A stretch of DNA of 64,000 bases. It comes from Leuctra nigra (taxonomy: Eukaryota > Arthropoda > Insecta > Plecoptera > Leuctridae). The stretch spans positions 12,093,073 through 12,157,072 of the forward strand of contig OW203767.1 of assembly GCA_934045905.1 (NCBI GenBank), given 5' to 3'. Below, one piece after another: positions 26,401 to 38,381 of the stretch. Each line of letters starts with the position of its first letter. Position 1 is the first letter of the stretch. The translations under genes and the position numbers were made by a program. A model generated the notes under the pieces. It saw only the letters and a program-made list of their open reading frames with translations, did no database searches and was not told where the DNA came from.

Positions 26401-27139
26401 ACCTCATTGCACGATTCATATATATTTTAGAAATGTACTATAATTAATAATATTTTTTTCTCAACATTTTAATTTGGTTAATTCTTGAGATGCAACCACA
26501 TCAACATTCCACATCTTGGCAAAAGTCCCTAAATTTAAAAAGATACATTTCTCAAGGGTGTACATCAAGAAAACGTGATTTGTGCCAAATAACAATCTGT
26601 CACAATCATCGAAATAGTTTAGATCATCAAACTATTTGAGTCATTTAGATTTTTTTGTCTTATGCTATTGGAACTTAGATGAGTTAATTTTCACTGTTCC
26701 TACCTTCTCCAATGCTCCTCTCCAGATCCTCCCCCGTGAACGACGGGAAGTTCAACTGCACTTTCCTGGAGCTGAAGAACTTGGCAACACGATCCATCAA
26801 CAAGCTATCCAGCTGTCCTTCCCTCTCCTCTCCCTTCGGCAGCGTCGCCTCGATCTCGCCCTCCGACATCGCGCGTCCCGACGCCGCCGCCGGACTCCTC
26901 ACCAGCGTCACCGACTCCATCACGGGGATCTCCGGCGCCCGCGACGCCCGGTCGAAGAACGTGATCGCCCTCATCTTAAGACACGACGATAATCCAGAGT
27001 CTTTCTTCGCGCAGTCGTCGTACAGACGCAAGAACACCTTGAGGCCCGAGCCGAGAGCGTCGTCGCTGTTCACATTGACGCGGACGTCTTGCGCCGAGAT
27101 GACGCCGACGACGGCACACAACAATACGTAACGAAACAT
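23447..27139 (-). CDS. Osiris family protein (DUF1676), two exons
   Basis: Exons 27139-26704 and 23736-23447 on the minus strand encode 241 residues. Exon 1: signal peptide MFRYVLLCAVVGVISA, a helix LKVFLRLYDDC, the second cysteine in SSCLKMRAITFFDRA (the Osiris C...CLK.kal..lDra pattern), ESVTLVRS and a segment ending LERSIGEG at GGAGAAG|GTAGGA, phase 1. Exon 2 follows TTTCTGTTCAG: GRGKKNKG, a Met-rich run MMGMMMMGMAMKM, a hydrophobic domain (LVPLAIGKLFLLAGKALIIS), a His-rich tail (KHDHHHVEHEHHDHG) and the end AHNMAYSAHAKQ. This is a canonical Osiris layout. Family members are membrane-associated secretory/endosomal proteins of cuticle-forming cells in Drosophila. The exons are strikingly GC-rich against AT-rich flanks. 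A TATA/initiator pair lies upstream. Osiris number not assigned. Confidence 0.93.
23825..24184. mobile_element. hAT-like MITE with 8-bp target duplication and poly-G tracts
   Basis: The perfect 8-bp direct repeat CCCTATAA flanks the element (23817-23824 and 24185-24192). The left end is CAAGGACGTATCCAGG; the right end, inverted, reads CCATGGCATCGCCGAGG. Both are decayed relatives of the CAGGGGCGGATCCAGG-type hAT terminus. G-runs lie just inside each end (23851-23868 and 24131-24159). No transposase. It sits in the intron of the third Osiris gene. Confidence 0.8.
24335..24480 (+). mobile_element. MITE fragment with perfect X-box palindrome
   Basis: Begins GGGCCGGTTTTTCCTGTTAA and contains GTTGCCATGGCAAC at 24410-24423, then 'TAGTCCTAATCAATG', matching the 12.5-kb copy. 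The right terminus is not clear. Confidence 0.55.
24481..26024. other. Intronic stretch of third Osiris gene
   Basis: AT-rich intron sequence; no exon-like or repeat feature recognised. Confidence 0.4.
26025..26162. mobile_element. Small MITE (~138 bp) with TTCTAGAA termini
   Basis: The left end GTCCTGGGGCCCTATTCTAG and the right end, inverted, GTCCTGGAGGCCTATTCTAG pair over about 23 bp with few mismatches and continue towards AATTCC on both sides. No target duplication is certain. It abuts the SINE-like repeat to its right. Confidence 0.7.
26163..26395 (+). mobile_element. SINE-like repeat with tRNA B-box
   Basis: GGTTCGAATCC at 26173-26183 matches the RNA polymerase III B box. The body then carries 'GAGAAGGTTACCTACTAAC', a CCTCTTTCCCACCGGCCA block, a TCATC-rich stretch and 'GCCATTAGCCTAGTTGCAG'. 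Parts recur at 21.6, 37.9, 40.4 and 52.2 kb, which supports a dispersed tRNA-derived SINE family. The A box is not visible. Confidence 0.65.
26396..26703. other. Intronic stretch next to the 5' splice site of third Osiris gene
   Basis: AT-rich, with no feature recognised apart from the donor GTAGGA at 26703-26698 on the minus strand. Confidence 0.4.
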
Positions 27140-27171
27140 TGCGACAATGACACACTGATGTGCGAAATAGA

Positions 27172-27209
27172 GACTGATCCTTACTAGTTCATGGTCATCT
27201 GTTTTTATA
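27172..27209 (-). promoter_or_regulatory. TATA box and initiator of third Osiris gene
   Basis: On the minus strand TATAAAAA (27209-27202) lies about 34 bp upstream of the A in ATCAGTC (27178-27172), an excellent arthropod initiator. The predicted ATG follows 36 nt later at 27139. No other ATG lies between. Confidence 0.65.
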
Positions 27210-28170
27210 GTAACCTATGCGAAAAGGCAACTAAGAGGAGTGACCATAAGAAATCTTTACCCCCACCGCGCAGCTACGCTGCGGTACATCTTTAATTCAA
27301 GATAGATGGCCTTATTTCATACTCGTGTGACCCTATATGCTCTGTCTCTCTCGGCGATCTTAACCTTTCATTTTGACCTCTCCTCATTTTCTAAAAGGAT
27401 CTTCCTCCAATGATGAGCGAATATCAACATTAGTTTTGATTCTGCCGCATAATTATACAGCGTTGGCGTTAAATGAACTGATTAACCAAAGTGGTGGGCG
27501 GAATTTCTTGACCATTTATGGTAAGTTTTTATAACATCAAAAGGAATGTGAACAAATTTCATAATTACTTTTGTAATTAATCATCATGATGTCAAAGAAT
27601 CATATAGCATATGATTATTCTGTTAAAATTCAATGGGTTGAAACGGTTCGTGAGTTTCGGGCGAATGCGTGATACAGTAGCAAATAGCTCATTGTCTATT
27701 ACGTGCCTTGATAATAATTCCGTACAAATCATTCAATCTCACGATTTTCACCAAATATCCCGTACTAAAATGCATAGAGACACTTTGTTAGCGGTAGGAT
27801 TTATCGGCTGAATCCATGGCAACGCCAATGAAACGCAGCCATCTAGACCGCTCAAGTCCACTTTAGGCTAAAGTGAACTTTATCTAGTGGAGCGGTCGCT
27901 CCACACAGCCAAGTCGTACCGTACACTCACAGTCACTCTACATATACCGTAAATGCCTATATAAACTGAGGAGCAGACCAACTACTTTTACTGTAAGCAA
28001 CAACATAGCATTTTCAGCCTACTGGATCTCAACTATGAAAAATCTCTCATTGTTGTGAAATGTCTTAATTTTGAGCTATGGCCCACCTGACAACATATAC
28101 ATCACGCGACAACAACCAGTAATGCCGTTTACGACCTAGAGGGCAGTGAAAATCGTGAAATTACACCGCT
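27210..28170. other. Intergenic stretch upstream of third Osiris gene
   Basis: No gene recognised. A short inverted repeat around 27845-27900 (CCACTTTAGGCTAAAGTG, then CTAGTGGAGCGGTC pairing with GACCGCTCAAG) may be a small MITE. Confidence 0.35.
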
Positions 28171-28219
28171 TTCTTCTTCTTCTTCTTCTTCTTCTTCTTC
28201 TTCTTCTTCTTCTTCTTCA
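28171..28219. repeat. (TTC)n microsatellite
   Basis: About 16 uninterrupted TTC units next to the start of the tandem array. Confidence 0.95.
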
Positions 28220-28239
28220 GATGATATCAGAAAAGGTCG

Positions 28240-29960
28240 CTGTCACCGCCACAGCCTAAACGGCTGAACCGATCAACCTGAAATTTTTACCACATATGCA
28301 CTTTTGGCGTCTGATGATACCTTGCCTCTTGTGATTTTTTGTGCCGCCATTTTTAAACCGGAAGTGACGTCATATATGAAAAACGGCTGGACCGATTAGA
28401 ACGAAATTAGCGCCATTCGATTTAGATGGTCATCTATATGAAGTATGTTACTTAAAAATATAATTTTCTTATATTCTAAACCGGAAGTGACGTCATAAAT
28501 TTGCAATATTTAGCTTATTTCATCAAATTATACTTTAAATACACATATAATTATCTTACATTGTAACATAGACAATACAATTTATAAATTCAAGGTTGCA
28601 GTGTTCTCGACCGCCATTTCTGAAACCGGAAGTGACGTCATATATCTAAAACGCCTGTACCGATTGCAACTGAACTAGCTCCTGCGTATTCATTCTACTA
28701 TTTATTTGAAAAATCAATTGGGAAAAATGAATAAACAAATTAACGGTACCGGAAATGGCGGCAGGAACCACTAAATGAAACCGGAAGTGACGTCATATAT
28801 TACAAACGGCATGACCGATTTTACGGAAATATAGGGATTATGAATTCAGATGGTCGTTCGTGAAGTATCAACTAGATAAAACTAGATTGTATTCTTATTA
28901 CCTATACCGGAAATGACGTCATAAATATGATGATTGATGAATTACGTCATAAATATGTTAAATGACATTAAATTCACCACTTTATACTTTTAAATAGATA
29001 TTAGTAAACGTACATTGTGAATAATTATAAATTCAAGGTTGCAGTGTTCTCGGCCGCCATTTTTAAAACCGGAAGTGACGTCATGTATCAAAAACGGCTG
29101 TACTGATTGCAACCAAATTTGGGAAATGTGTAGGTCTAATAATTATGAATTAAAGACGACATTATTTTCGGCCGCCATTGTTAAAACCGGAAGCGACGTC
29201 ATATATCGAAAACGGCTGTACCGATTGGAACTAAATTGTGTAAATATGTAGGACATAAGAATATTGATTATGAATTTAAGACGACATTATTTTCGGCCGC
29301 CATTGTTAAAACCGGAAGTGACGTCATATATCGAAAACGGATGAACCAATTGCAACCAAATTTTAGAAATGTGTAGGACTAATAATTATGAATTAAAGAC
29401 GACATTATTTTCGGCCGCCATTGTTAAAACCGGAAGTGACGTCATTTATCGAAAACGTCTGTACCGATTGCAACCAAATTATGCAATTATGTAGGACTTA
29501 TTATCATGAATTCAAGACGACATTATTTTCCACCGCCATTTCAAAACCGGAAGTGACGTCATATATAGAAAACGGCTGTACCAATTGCAACCAAATTTTG
29601 GAAATGTGTAGGACTAATAATTATGAATTAAAGACGACATTATTTTCGGCCGCTATTGTTAAAACATGAATTAACGTCATATATCGAAAACGGCTGTACC
29701 GATTGCAACCAAATTTTGGAAATATGTAGGACTAATAATTATGAATTCAAGAAGACATTATTTTCGGCCGCCATTTCAAAACCGGAAGTGACGTTATATA
29801 TCGAAAACGGCTAAACCGATTGTTATCAATTTATGTAATTTTGTAGGACTTCTAATTATGATTTCAAGAAGACATTATTTTCGGCCCCTATTTCAAAACC
29901 GGAAGTGACGTCAAATATCGAAAACGGCTGGACCGATTGTAACGAAACCTAAGCTATTTT
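28240..29960 (+). repeat. Tandem array with ETS-CRE composite core (about 13 units)
   Basis: Units settle into a 117-118-bp period after about 29.3 kb and are more irregular (110-155 bp) before. The core ACCGGAAGTGACGTCA is perfect nine times: CCGG at 28358, 28481, 28626, 28781, 29069, 29312, 29430, 29547 and 29899. It is degenerate near 28917, 29187, 29664 and 29782. Each later unit also has 'CGGCCGCCATTGTTAAAA' before the core and 'AACGGCTGTACCGATTGCAA' after it. The opening part (GAACCGATCAACCTGAAAT) resembles the dispersed element of 50.8 and 60.6 kb. The period is not always a multiple of three, so this is not a protein repeat. Confidence 0.9.
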
Positions 29961-30105
29961 TTTTGGATAATCATTTTAATCTTTTACCAAACGCAACTTT
30001 TCTTAGTACCTATCCAAATCGGTTGAGGCGTATTTTTTTAAAGAAATTAGTCCTTGCTCGGACATGTGCTACAAGCTGTATGAATAAACTAACAAAAGAA
30101 GTGAT

Positions 30106-31196
30106 ATCCCAGAAAAAAACACTCCGTGTAAAAACGGCAGCCAAGTCTCTTTACTTCAAAAAAATTCAACACTGAAAAGGAGTGATATCAAAAAAGGAGC
30201 CAAGTCAATGACATTTCCAAATATTTAATCGTATTTTTGAAATAAAAGAATAAACACCGAGAAATACTTTACAAAAGGACTTGGCGCATCGTTTTTTTAA
30301 AGACATTTTTCTATTCATAAGCATATGCCATTTATAAACAACCGTCATTAAGAATTTTTAGAATAATAGGGAAACATCTTTCAATTACTTATTACACATA
30401 CCTACTGTAAAATATTTTCTATTTGAATATATACGCGATGAAACTGTTGCCTATGTTTTCTATAAATACACAATAGTTATCTTCGTAATATTGTTTCGTG
30501 GCAACATATTAATTAGGTAAGTCTAATGCGTTAATCCTTCTCATCATGAAATAAATTTCTACTGCATTTTATAGCAATACATTTCACAAAGTACACAGTG
30601 AAGTCACATTGTATTTCTATTAAAAAAAATAACTTTATACACTTGACACTTCAAAAATATATAATAGTGTTCCATAGATAGTAAGTAATTATTTGACAAC
30701 GTTTCATGATTTCCTTCAGTCAAGATCAAATTATGAAAAGATTCCCTTCTAATATCACCATATTAACAGTAGGTACTGCAAGAATATGTATGAGCCCACT
30801 TCCAATTGTTATTTAATTCTTCCATCCTTATATTACTTATCTATTACAGCATGAAATCTTTCTTCTATCGCCATTGACAAAACTATAAAATAGCCATTAT
30901 TAAAAGTAGCTTGATTAATAGATTCTGGCTCTAATAGAAAGAGGAAAATGTACCTACCTATTTGTAAATTTCTTTCTACTTTTAGGATAGAATGATGTCT
31001 TTAAAAAAACGATGCGCCAAGTCCTTTTGTAAAGTATTTCTCGGTGTTTATTCTTTTATTTCAAAAATACGATTAAATATTTGGAAATGTCATTGACTTG
31101 GCTCCTTTTTTGATATCACTCCTTTTCAGTGTTGAATTTTTTTGAAGTAAAGAGACTTGGCTGCCGTTTTTACACGGAGTGTTTTTTTTCTGGGAT
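30106..31196. mobile_element. 1.1-kb element with ~200-bp terminal inverted repeats
   Basis: Left arm 30106-30306 and right arm 30995-31196 are almost perfect inverted copies. The outer end is ATCCCAGAAAAAAACACTCC; inner parts include GGAGCCAAGTCAATGACATT and GGACTTGGCGCATCG. Within each arm the motif GCCAAGTC occurs more than once. The ~690-bp interior has no transposase frame. No target duplication is evident. Confidence 0.85.
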
Positions 31197-32039
31197 CTTA
31201 CTTATCGGGACATGGTGCAACCAGTGCAACCGGGCCTTAATGAAAGAGAATTTTGATCTGACCACAGAACGACCTAGATTTTTAATTTTAGCACTTGTGT
31301 AGAGTATTTTGTGTACCTAGTCTGTTATACATATCTTGGTAATTTACTGTCGTCTTTGTAATTGAACTCATGGCACAATTTTGTGCACAAAAGACATACT
31401 TCTCATGGCATTTTGTACCCGAGTGCTGAAACTTGGTTAAAATTTAGGTTTGACAAGTTTAAACTACAAAATGTACAACATAAACATGACAGTTGTTTTA
31501 ACAAGTAAACAATAAACCGAGTTGTTTTTAGTTTTTACCCACAATTAAGCATATTTCCATGTTTTGCTGAATGCATAGCGGACTTGTAAGTGATTTGTTG
31601 AGCATCCAAGTTCAGCCGTGTGAAATAAGAATAAAAGTATATTGTTGATTAACACCCTAGAGATTCAGTAATTAATACTTTCAAAGGTCAGCTTGGAGTG
31701 ATATGTTATTCCGCATTCTAGACCAACTCCTTCAGCTATAATTATACACAAAATGAAAATGATAAATGCTCCAATTGACATCTACGTTTATTTGTAAACA
31801 ACACTTTTTATTCGTAACAAAAATTAAAATGTAAAATTTTAACCTATTTTTTCAGTAATTTTACAATGTTTTTACTTTTTTATTTGTGTGTTCAATTTTT
31901 TTTATCCGTCACATAAATTAAAAATGGTTTAAATCTCCATTCATTATAATTTAACCTAAACCTATTGAAAGCAGTAAGTCTAATATTTTAAATACATCTT
32001 ATTATAATTTTAAAATCATACAAAAATATTCGAAATAAA
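31197..32039. other. Intergenic stretch
   Basis: AT-rich; nothing recognised. Confidence 0.35.
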
Positions 32040-32370
32040 ATTCAACCCCTCTGATTTTTCAAACAAAACCCCGACAGTGGATTACAGTTCACTGAGCACA
32101 TAATTTTGGTTGCTATTACATTTGTTTTTAAACTGGAGATGTGAATTTTCCATGCATATCACCACACAATGCAACCAAATCAGAGTAGCATATAATTCAA
32201 TCAAATACTAATGCTTTTTGTATTGAAATTCAACCCCATGACTTTTAAAAAAGTGCCGACAGTGGGTTACAATTCACTGAACACAATTTGATTGAGTTAT
32301 TACAGCAATTCGGATGCATTTTGTGGTGACATGCATGGCAAATTCACACCTGCAATTTGATTAAACGAAT
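32040..32370. repeat. Nested direct and inverted repeats
   Basis: Two direct copies of an ATTCAACCCC...CCGACAGTGG.TTACA.TTCACTGA segment start near 32040 and 32228. Between and after them, 'GTGAATTTTCCATGCATATC' near 32143 pairs inverted with 'GACATGCATGGCAAATTCAC' near 32327. Element type unknown. Confidence 0.6.
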
Positions 32371-34870
32371 CTACCTGACTTGTGGCCACAATCATTCAAC
32401 TCTGTCGCAATATTGTTCGCAATATAAATGTCGAAATCAAAAAGGAAGGAGAAGAAGTTCACCAAACAAGTTCTCGTTCACGCGAAAATTGCGCAAATTA
32501 ATATATCTGATTATTAGCATCTGATTTTATGGCTTTGAAATAGTTTCACGTAAGTTTCTTTCTGAGGAATAGAATTCGAACGAATTTGACCTCCTAGCCG
32601 AATGGCTTGTTTCTCTTAACATCACAGCGCATCGTGGATTAAAACATATGCAATTATCAGTTCTCTTACAAGCTCAGTAATCAACTAATTGTTAACTTCG
32701 ATTAATTATATATGTCTGGATTGAATGTCAAATTAGGTTGTACTTTATTTAAGTACCATCGGAGGAAGGTTTCGAGGAAATGCATGAACTTTTTAAGACG
32801 CATATAAGTATCACCTATTTTTGGAGGGCAATTGATTTTATAATCTGCGAGTATTTCATTAATAAAACGCATCATTGACTTTTCATGGAATTTTTTGTAC
32901 CATAATTTTCCCCTGCTACTTAAATTTTTTAATTTTATTTCAAGGATGCAAAATCATATTTATACATATGTATATGTATATGTATATGTATCGTTATGTA
33001 ACGATTTATGAATTTGAACAAAACTTCTGTAAACGCTCTTTGGGTTTTAAAAATTGTATATAAATTTTGTATCACTCAAATTTTATTTATCACACAATAC
33101 TTTACATGACTTTAACACATATACTACTTCAGACTGAATTTGACTCGAAACAGATATGAGTTCAGAAGTTGAAGGATATCGCCCGCTTTTCTCATTCAAT
33201 TAACACGACATCCATAACAAAGAAATTATGTACCTATTCCTAAAACATGTAAACAACTCTTTAAAAGACACAAGATTTCAAGTTTCCTTTTTGGCACTTA
33301 GCAACGGAATGTTTACCTCTTCTTATTGCCATGTATTTGTTAAGTAGGCTCAGGTCGTAAAAAGGATAGTCAATTTTTCATACATCAGGAAAATTAAGTA
33401 TTTCCTTCAGTCATGTTTTAATAAAGATTCATGTGAGGTGATGAGGACAAGCTAGCAAGATCGTGGATTTGCAAGATGGCAGATACGTCGGTCAGGCGAT
33501 TTACTGGCGAATTGAACATCTTGACAAACTGGATTTTAATGTAAACAGGATTTTTAATTAAAGAAGTACAGGTTTAATGGCACAGGTCCTCGTTGGGTGA
33601 AAACAATCCAAGCTTTGGAATTCCACATGCATTTTTAATTTTGCAAAAGATTATTATTTAGGAAAACGAAATTGACGAAATTCAAGCTTGCACGAACTCA
33701 TTTGTTTTAAATCAGCAATGCTAAAAATTGAAGTTTTCTAAGGACGGACATTATGTTGGCACGTTGATAAGGTAAATCGATATATTTATGTAATGTGAGT
33801 GATTTCTTTTCGAATTAATGATTTCCCTTTAGTCTACAACTGCCCAGGTAGGTAACTATTAAAAGTATGAAATAATTCCCAAAAAGCAAAGCATCACTGC
33901 TATTCTGAATCGTGCCATCAAGATGTCGCCAACAATGAGATGATGTCACGTGCAAGCTTGAGGGAAACCCTGATCATTTGTCTAATAAGATATGTAATCA
34001 AATATGTATCTCTCATTGTAGGCAATTTCAATTATTACTATATTTTTATTAGTTCACAGTGAAAAAACCAAGCATAATTTTTTTCTCCAAATTCATCAAT
34101 CAATGTATTAATCCAAGGATTACAGTTATAACATCGACACCAAAACAGTTGGAACGAAAAACATGCACGAATAAATCACTGCAGTTTGTAAGCAATTATC
34201 ATCGAACGCTGCTTGAATGTTGATGCATGTTAACGGGTGTACTTGCAGAGCGTAGGCGGTGTATTTATTTGCTCAAGTCATCTGGTCGTGAGAGATTCGG
34301 CTTAGAATTTACATCGCCATCAGCTCAAACACTTGTTACAAGTGCACCAACATCTCCGGGCGAGTTCTCATGATACTTAGCACACACCTCGGGTAATTCG
34401 CTGGAACCAAACATGGAATAGCGTGTTGACGTATAGATGTTAGATGTTCACACATTTAATTGTCATTTGATTTATAAAACATTATTTGGGCACGCACAAA
34501 CACTATTACTAAATGCTATTACTGAATATTAAATTATTAAGTTTCATATTAAACATTCTCTACTCAATGTAACTCCTAGACACCAAGAAGGGCATTCTGC
34601 CCTAAACCTTGGTGTCCCTGGATTGTATTTGTATGTACAATATCATTTTTGTTCCCACCCTCAAATTAATATTATGATTTGCAGCTCATCCCAATAAAAG
34701 TTTTGTTATAAAAAAAATCTATTCAGCATTGAAGTTTTCTATTGTGTCCCACTGGCAAATATCTGGTGGCACACACGATCTAACAAAGACATTCGAAAGA
34801 CAGTAAAGAACATGTTTCTCAAGGATCACCTCCTTCAATTTTCATAAATGAATCTCTGAATGTTTACAGA
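32371..34870. other. Intergenic region
   Basis: AT-rich. A (TATATG)n-like run lies near 32968-32990 and a 36-bp hairpin (ACACCAAG...CTTGGTGT) near 34580-34616. No genes recognised. Confidence 0.35.
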
Positions 34871-35167
34871 AGCCATCTGAATATACTTTAGATACTAGAT
34901 CCCATTTTTCTTCAACACAAACACAATTTAGAATTACTGAATTGGCACAGAACTGAGTACTACTCCTCTATATACGATTTTTAAATCATCGCTGAAAGAA
35001 TTATTCATTAAGAATTGTTTTTATTCAATTGACGAGTTTCTTAACGCAAAATGTATGTAGTTATTATGTATTATTGTTTTAATTGTTATGTAATTGACTG
35101 ACGTATCCAATATCATTTTGTAATGATCAAATAGGGATGAATAAAACTTGAAACTTGAAACTTGAAT
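34871..35167 (+). mobile_element. 3' end of a non-LTR retrotransposon
   Basis: A plus-strand frame at 34971-35060 ends FKSSLKELFIKNCFYSIDEF-LN, closely resembling the C-terminus of LINE reverse-transcriptase proteins (FK..LK..L....FYS..EFL). It is followed by a ~80-nt 3' UTR, AATAAA at 35140-35145 and a reiterated ACTTGAA tail. Upstream frames are broken, so this is a 5'-truncated, decayed copy. Confidence 0.65.
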
Positions 35168-37920
35168 TTGAAATATGTTAACAATAAATCCACCCATTGT
35201 ATGTCACGACTTATTAATTGGAATAAATGTTTAATATTTATATCACGGTGTGAAGACATTATGCAACTTTTCTCAACCACTACATGAGTCTTTCATGCAC
35301 TCCTCAAGCCACAATAATATCTTGCATTCCCATGAACTGATGTACCACAAAGTGACCACCAAGACATCTATGATCTAATACAAGAACGGTCTCCAACTAA
35401 AGAATCTAGTGTGACCTAAAGACGCTAGAGGTCACTATGCTTTGACCTATGACTAGATTACCTCTCAGCCTATACTAGGATGTGTGATGTAAAACCGGAT
35501 CATAAACAGCCGAAACCGAATGCTAAGTCGCGCCGTGTGCCTTCCTCATTCCAGGTGTAGGGGCGTGCCTCAAGAATGTGGACTCTTGGATAATCTGTTA
35601 TTCGCGAGAAGAGAATCGCGATTGTGAGTGGGAGATTACTGATTTGTTTGCTTTATGGATTGTTTTATGAAGAAAGTTAGCTCAGTTTTGTGAAGAAAGA
35701 TCCGTCTTGACTGAGGTAGTTCCATTTCTTCCCAGAATGCTTCCTGTCGTTTCACCAAATTTTTCTTAGGTTCGATTTAGTATAATTTCTAGATGTTTAC
35801 GTTATTCTTTACAGGTTTGTATTGGACTGCTTCTACAAGCAGGTATTCTAAAAACGCTACTAACATAATAGATATCAATAGAGCTCAGCTCAGAGTGTGA
35901 CTTGAATGTTCATTTTAACGTGATTGTTGTTTGTTACAACAATAATGGAATAATGAGGATTTCATACAATAAAACTGTTCCAATATTGTAAACGCACATA
36001 ACCTTTTGCCTATAAATGAACTAAAACTCAGCTCTTCCACCTAACTCTAGCCTAGCCCTAGCCTCCCCAAACAGAAATGAAAAGAAATAAAACATTGAAA
36101 GTTGTTAAATTATTTTAATTCTCGTTCTTATATAATTACTTTTCCAAACAATATTATGTGTTTCATGTGAAAGGCTCTAGACATAATACAACTCATGTTA
36201 TTCATTTTCATTTCGTCTATCACAATTAAAGAGGCCTCAACAATGGCATCAACATTGAACTTGAGCAAAATGACACTGTGTAACCACCGAGTACGAGTGA
36301 AAGTGCTGCTATACCTACCTTCACCGGCCCAATATATTTATTTATCAATATAATTATTTTTTTACCAAGTCAATTTGGACGACTAAGTAAGTATTTTACT
36401 AATGTGCATAGTTCCTTAAAATGTTTAGAATTCTCAACAATTATATTATTTACTTTGTTTGTTTCCTCATTCAAGATCTAAGAAATGTCCATCTTCTTGT
36501 AATTTGCAGTATTAAACAACGTTAGAGAAAGCAGTCTTTGACATAATTTACGTTCTAAATAGTAACATCTCCATGTTGCGACGTTCCATTCATTGAGGAC
36601 TCCCATAATCTCTTGATATACTTTATAAGTAGTAATGGTGACAAAGCAGATGGGCTTATATAAAACATATAACGAGTCAAATGGCTGGTATTTTTCATAT
36701 CCGGCAAACTACTTTGTGGTAAAAGTTATTATGTATTACTTTTCTTACAATGATGGTAGAGAAGAATGAGAATGATAGTAATCAAGAGAAATGAGCGAAC
36801 TCTGGAAAAGATCATGTGAATAACTTGCATTAGTTTGCATTGCTATGTAATTTGATGAATCTGTGCCGTGATAAAAATGGAGATGTGATATGTTATTATT
36901 GTATTGTTCAGGTGTGACCATAATCAGTCATTCAATCGATCAAAACTGCAATAATTTATGTAATTGATATTGAGTTATCTGCTGTGATCTTAACGGTATA
37001 GAAAACCAATGTTTTGTAACAATTGTTACATTCTAATTAAATTAAATGGTTTCATATGATAATGCATTAATTCATTCACCTCGTATTAAAAATTTAAATT
37101 ATGCTTTCAGAAATATCTTTTTAATATCTATATATTTTCTAAATTCAGCAATTCGAATGGTTAATATTTTTATAATTATTTAGCTATTATTAACAATATC
37201 TTCCAAAAACCAAATTGAGCATTTTTCCCCCTAAACTTTTTGCATACGCATATAGTTTTTTATTCAACAAATAATGCTAAAAATGCTACATGTCACATTC
37301 ATAATGACAGTATTGCTGCATTTATGGAGGTAACGTGACTTGTGTCATTTCAAGACATAAAACTGAGATAACGATACTTTGTATTCAACGTGTGTGTGAC
37401 GTTTTAGCAGCTCTTAACCCCGTCTTCACATCTCAATGTGTAAGATGAATTGCTATTCACAAGTTCAAAACACCACAGCCATGAAAACGAACCTCAAACG
37501 ACGAACATATTCTTTCCCACTGAAATAATTCGGAAGCGCCAGGGTCATACAGGAAGATTGTCCTCATTTTTTATTGAACTAAATTTGTTTTAAAATATTT
37601 TATATTGTGAAAGTATTTTCATGTTTATTTACGCACAGGAAAAATAACTTGTCTCTATTTGGACACTCCATCAGTGACGATGCTTTAGAAGTGTGTAATC
37701 TTCTTCACAAGTTCAATATTGTTTTGTCACGTGTCTTGTCAGGTATGTTACATTAGTTCTGACTTCTGATAGAGACTTGCAGTGAGTCATCTTCCTAGCA
37801 TTTACTTTCGTTACACGATTGTAATTATTAATTAGCAACTTAGTGCATCTACTCTGATCAATCAACTAGCGTAAAAAGTTTTTTTTCTAACCAATAAACT
37901 AATTTCAATCTCTTTATTTA
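35168..37920. other. Intergenic region
   Basis: AT-rich; no supported genes or recognised repeats. Confidence 0.35.
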
Positions 37921-38143
37921 TTCCCGCGGCCGTTCTTGACTGAGTTTTTTTAGTGGTCTCCCTCAGTCAGAGGCAAATGATGCGAAGGTTCCCTACTGAG
38001 GACACGACAGCCTCCTTCCCACAGACCATCTTGACCCATTCTTCATCATCCTCTTCCAATCATCATCATAATCTGAAAGTATACGGCAGCATTAGCCTAG
38101 TTGCAGGACAGTGTGACGTTAATCACTACTTCTCGACTTGATG
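37921..38143 (+). mobile_element. SINE-like repeat copy
   Basis: Contains 'GAAGGTTCCCTACTGAGGAC', 'GACAGCCTCCTTCCCACAG', a TCATC-rich stretch and 'GCATTAGCCTAGTTGCAGGA', colinear with the 26.2-kb copy. The tRNA-like head is reduced to CCGCGGCCGT. Confidence 0.6.
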
Positions 38144-38349
38144 AATGTTGTATAGTCTAAACTCTAAAGTCTAATCATAACTGTCGGCTCCACCGTGTTA
38201 GTTACTGCTGTGTCAATTTCATAGGCGTTGTTCAACTAAATCGCATCATCGCAAGAGAAAAGATGTCAAGTATGTACATTCAAGTTCTTCGGTAGGAGTA
38301 GAAAATAAATTAATATTTTATTAGGCTGGCACGATCCATAATTCATATG

Positions 38350-38381
38350 TTTGCTTGTATCATGAATATGATACAAGCAAA
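38350..38381. repeat. Perfect 14-bp stem hairpin
   Basis: TTTGCTTGTATCAT and ATGATACAAGCAAA are separated by GAAT. No poly-U tract or other context suggests a function. Confidence 0.85.

Noticed and set aside
26712..27131. Plus-strand 139-codon frame
   Set aside because: Antisense shadow of the third Osiris gene's first exon.
29039..29669. Repeated peptide-like frames over the ETS-CRE array
   Set aside because: Unit length alternates between 117 and 118 bp, so the frame is not maintained from unit to unit.
28240..29960. CRISPR-like array
   Set aside because: Units are near-identical throughout with no unique spacers, in a eukaryotic context; this is an ordinary tandem repeat.
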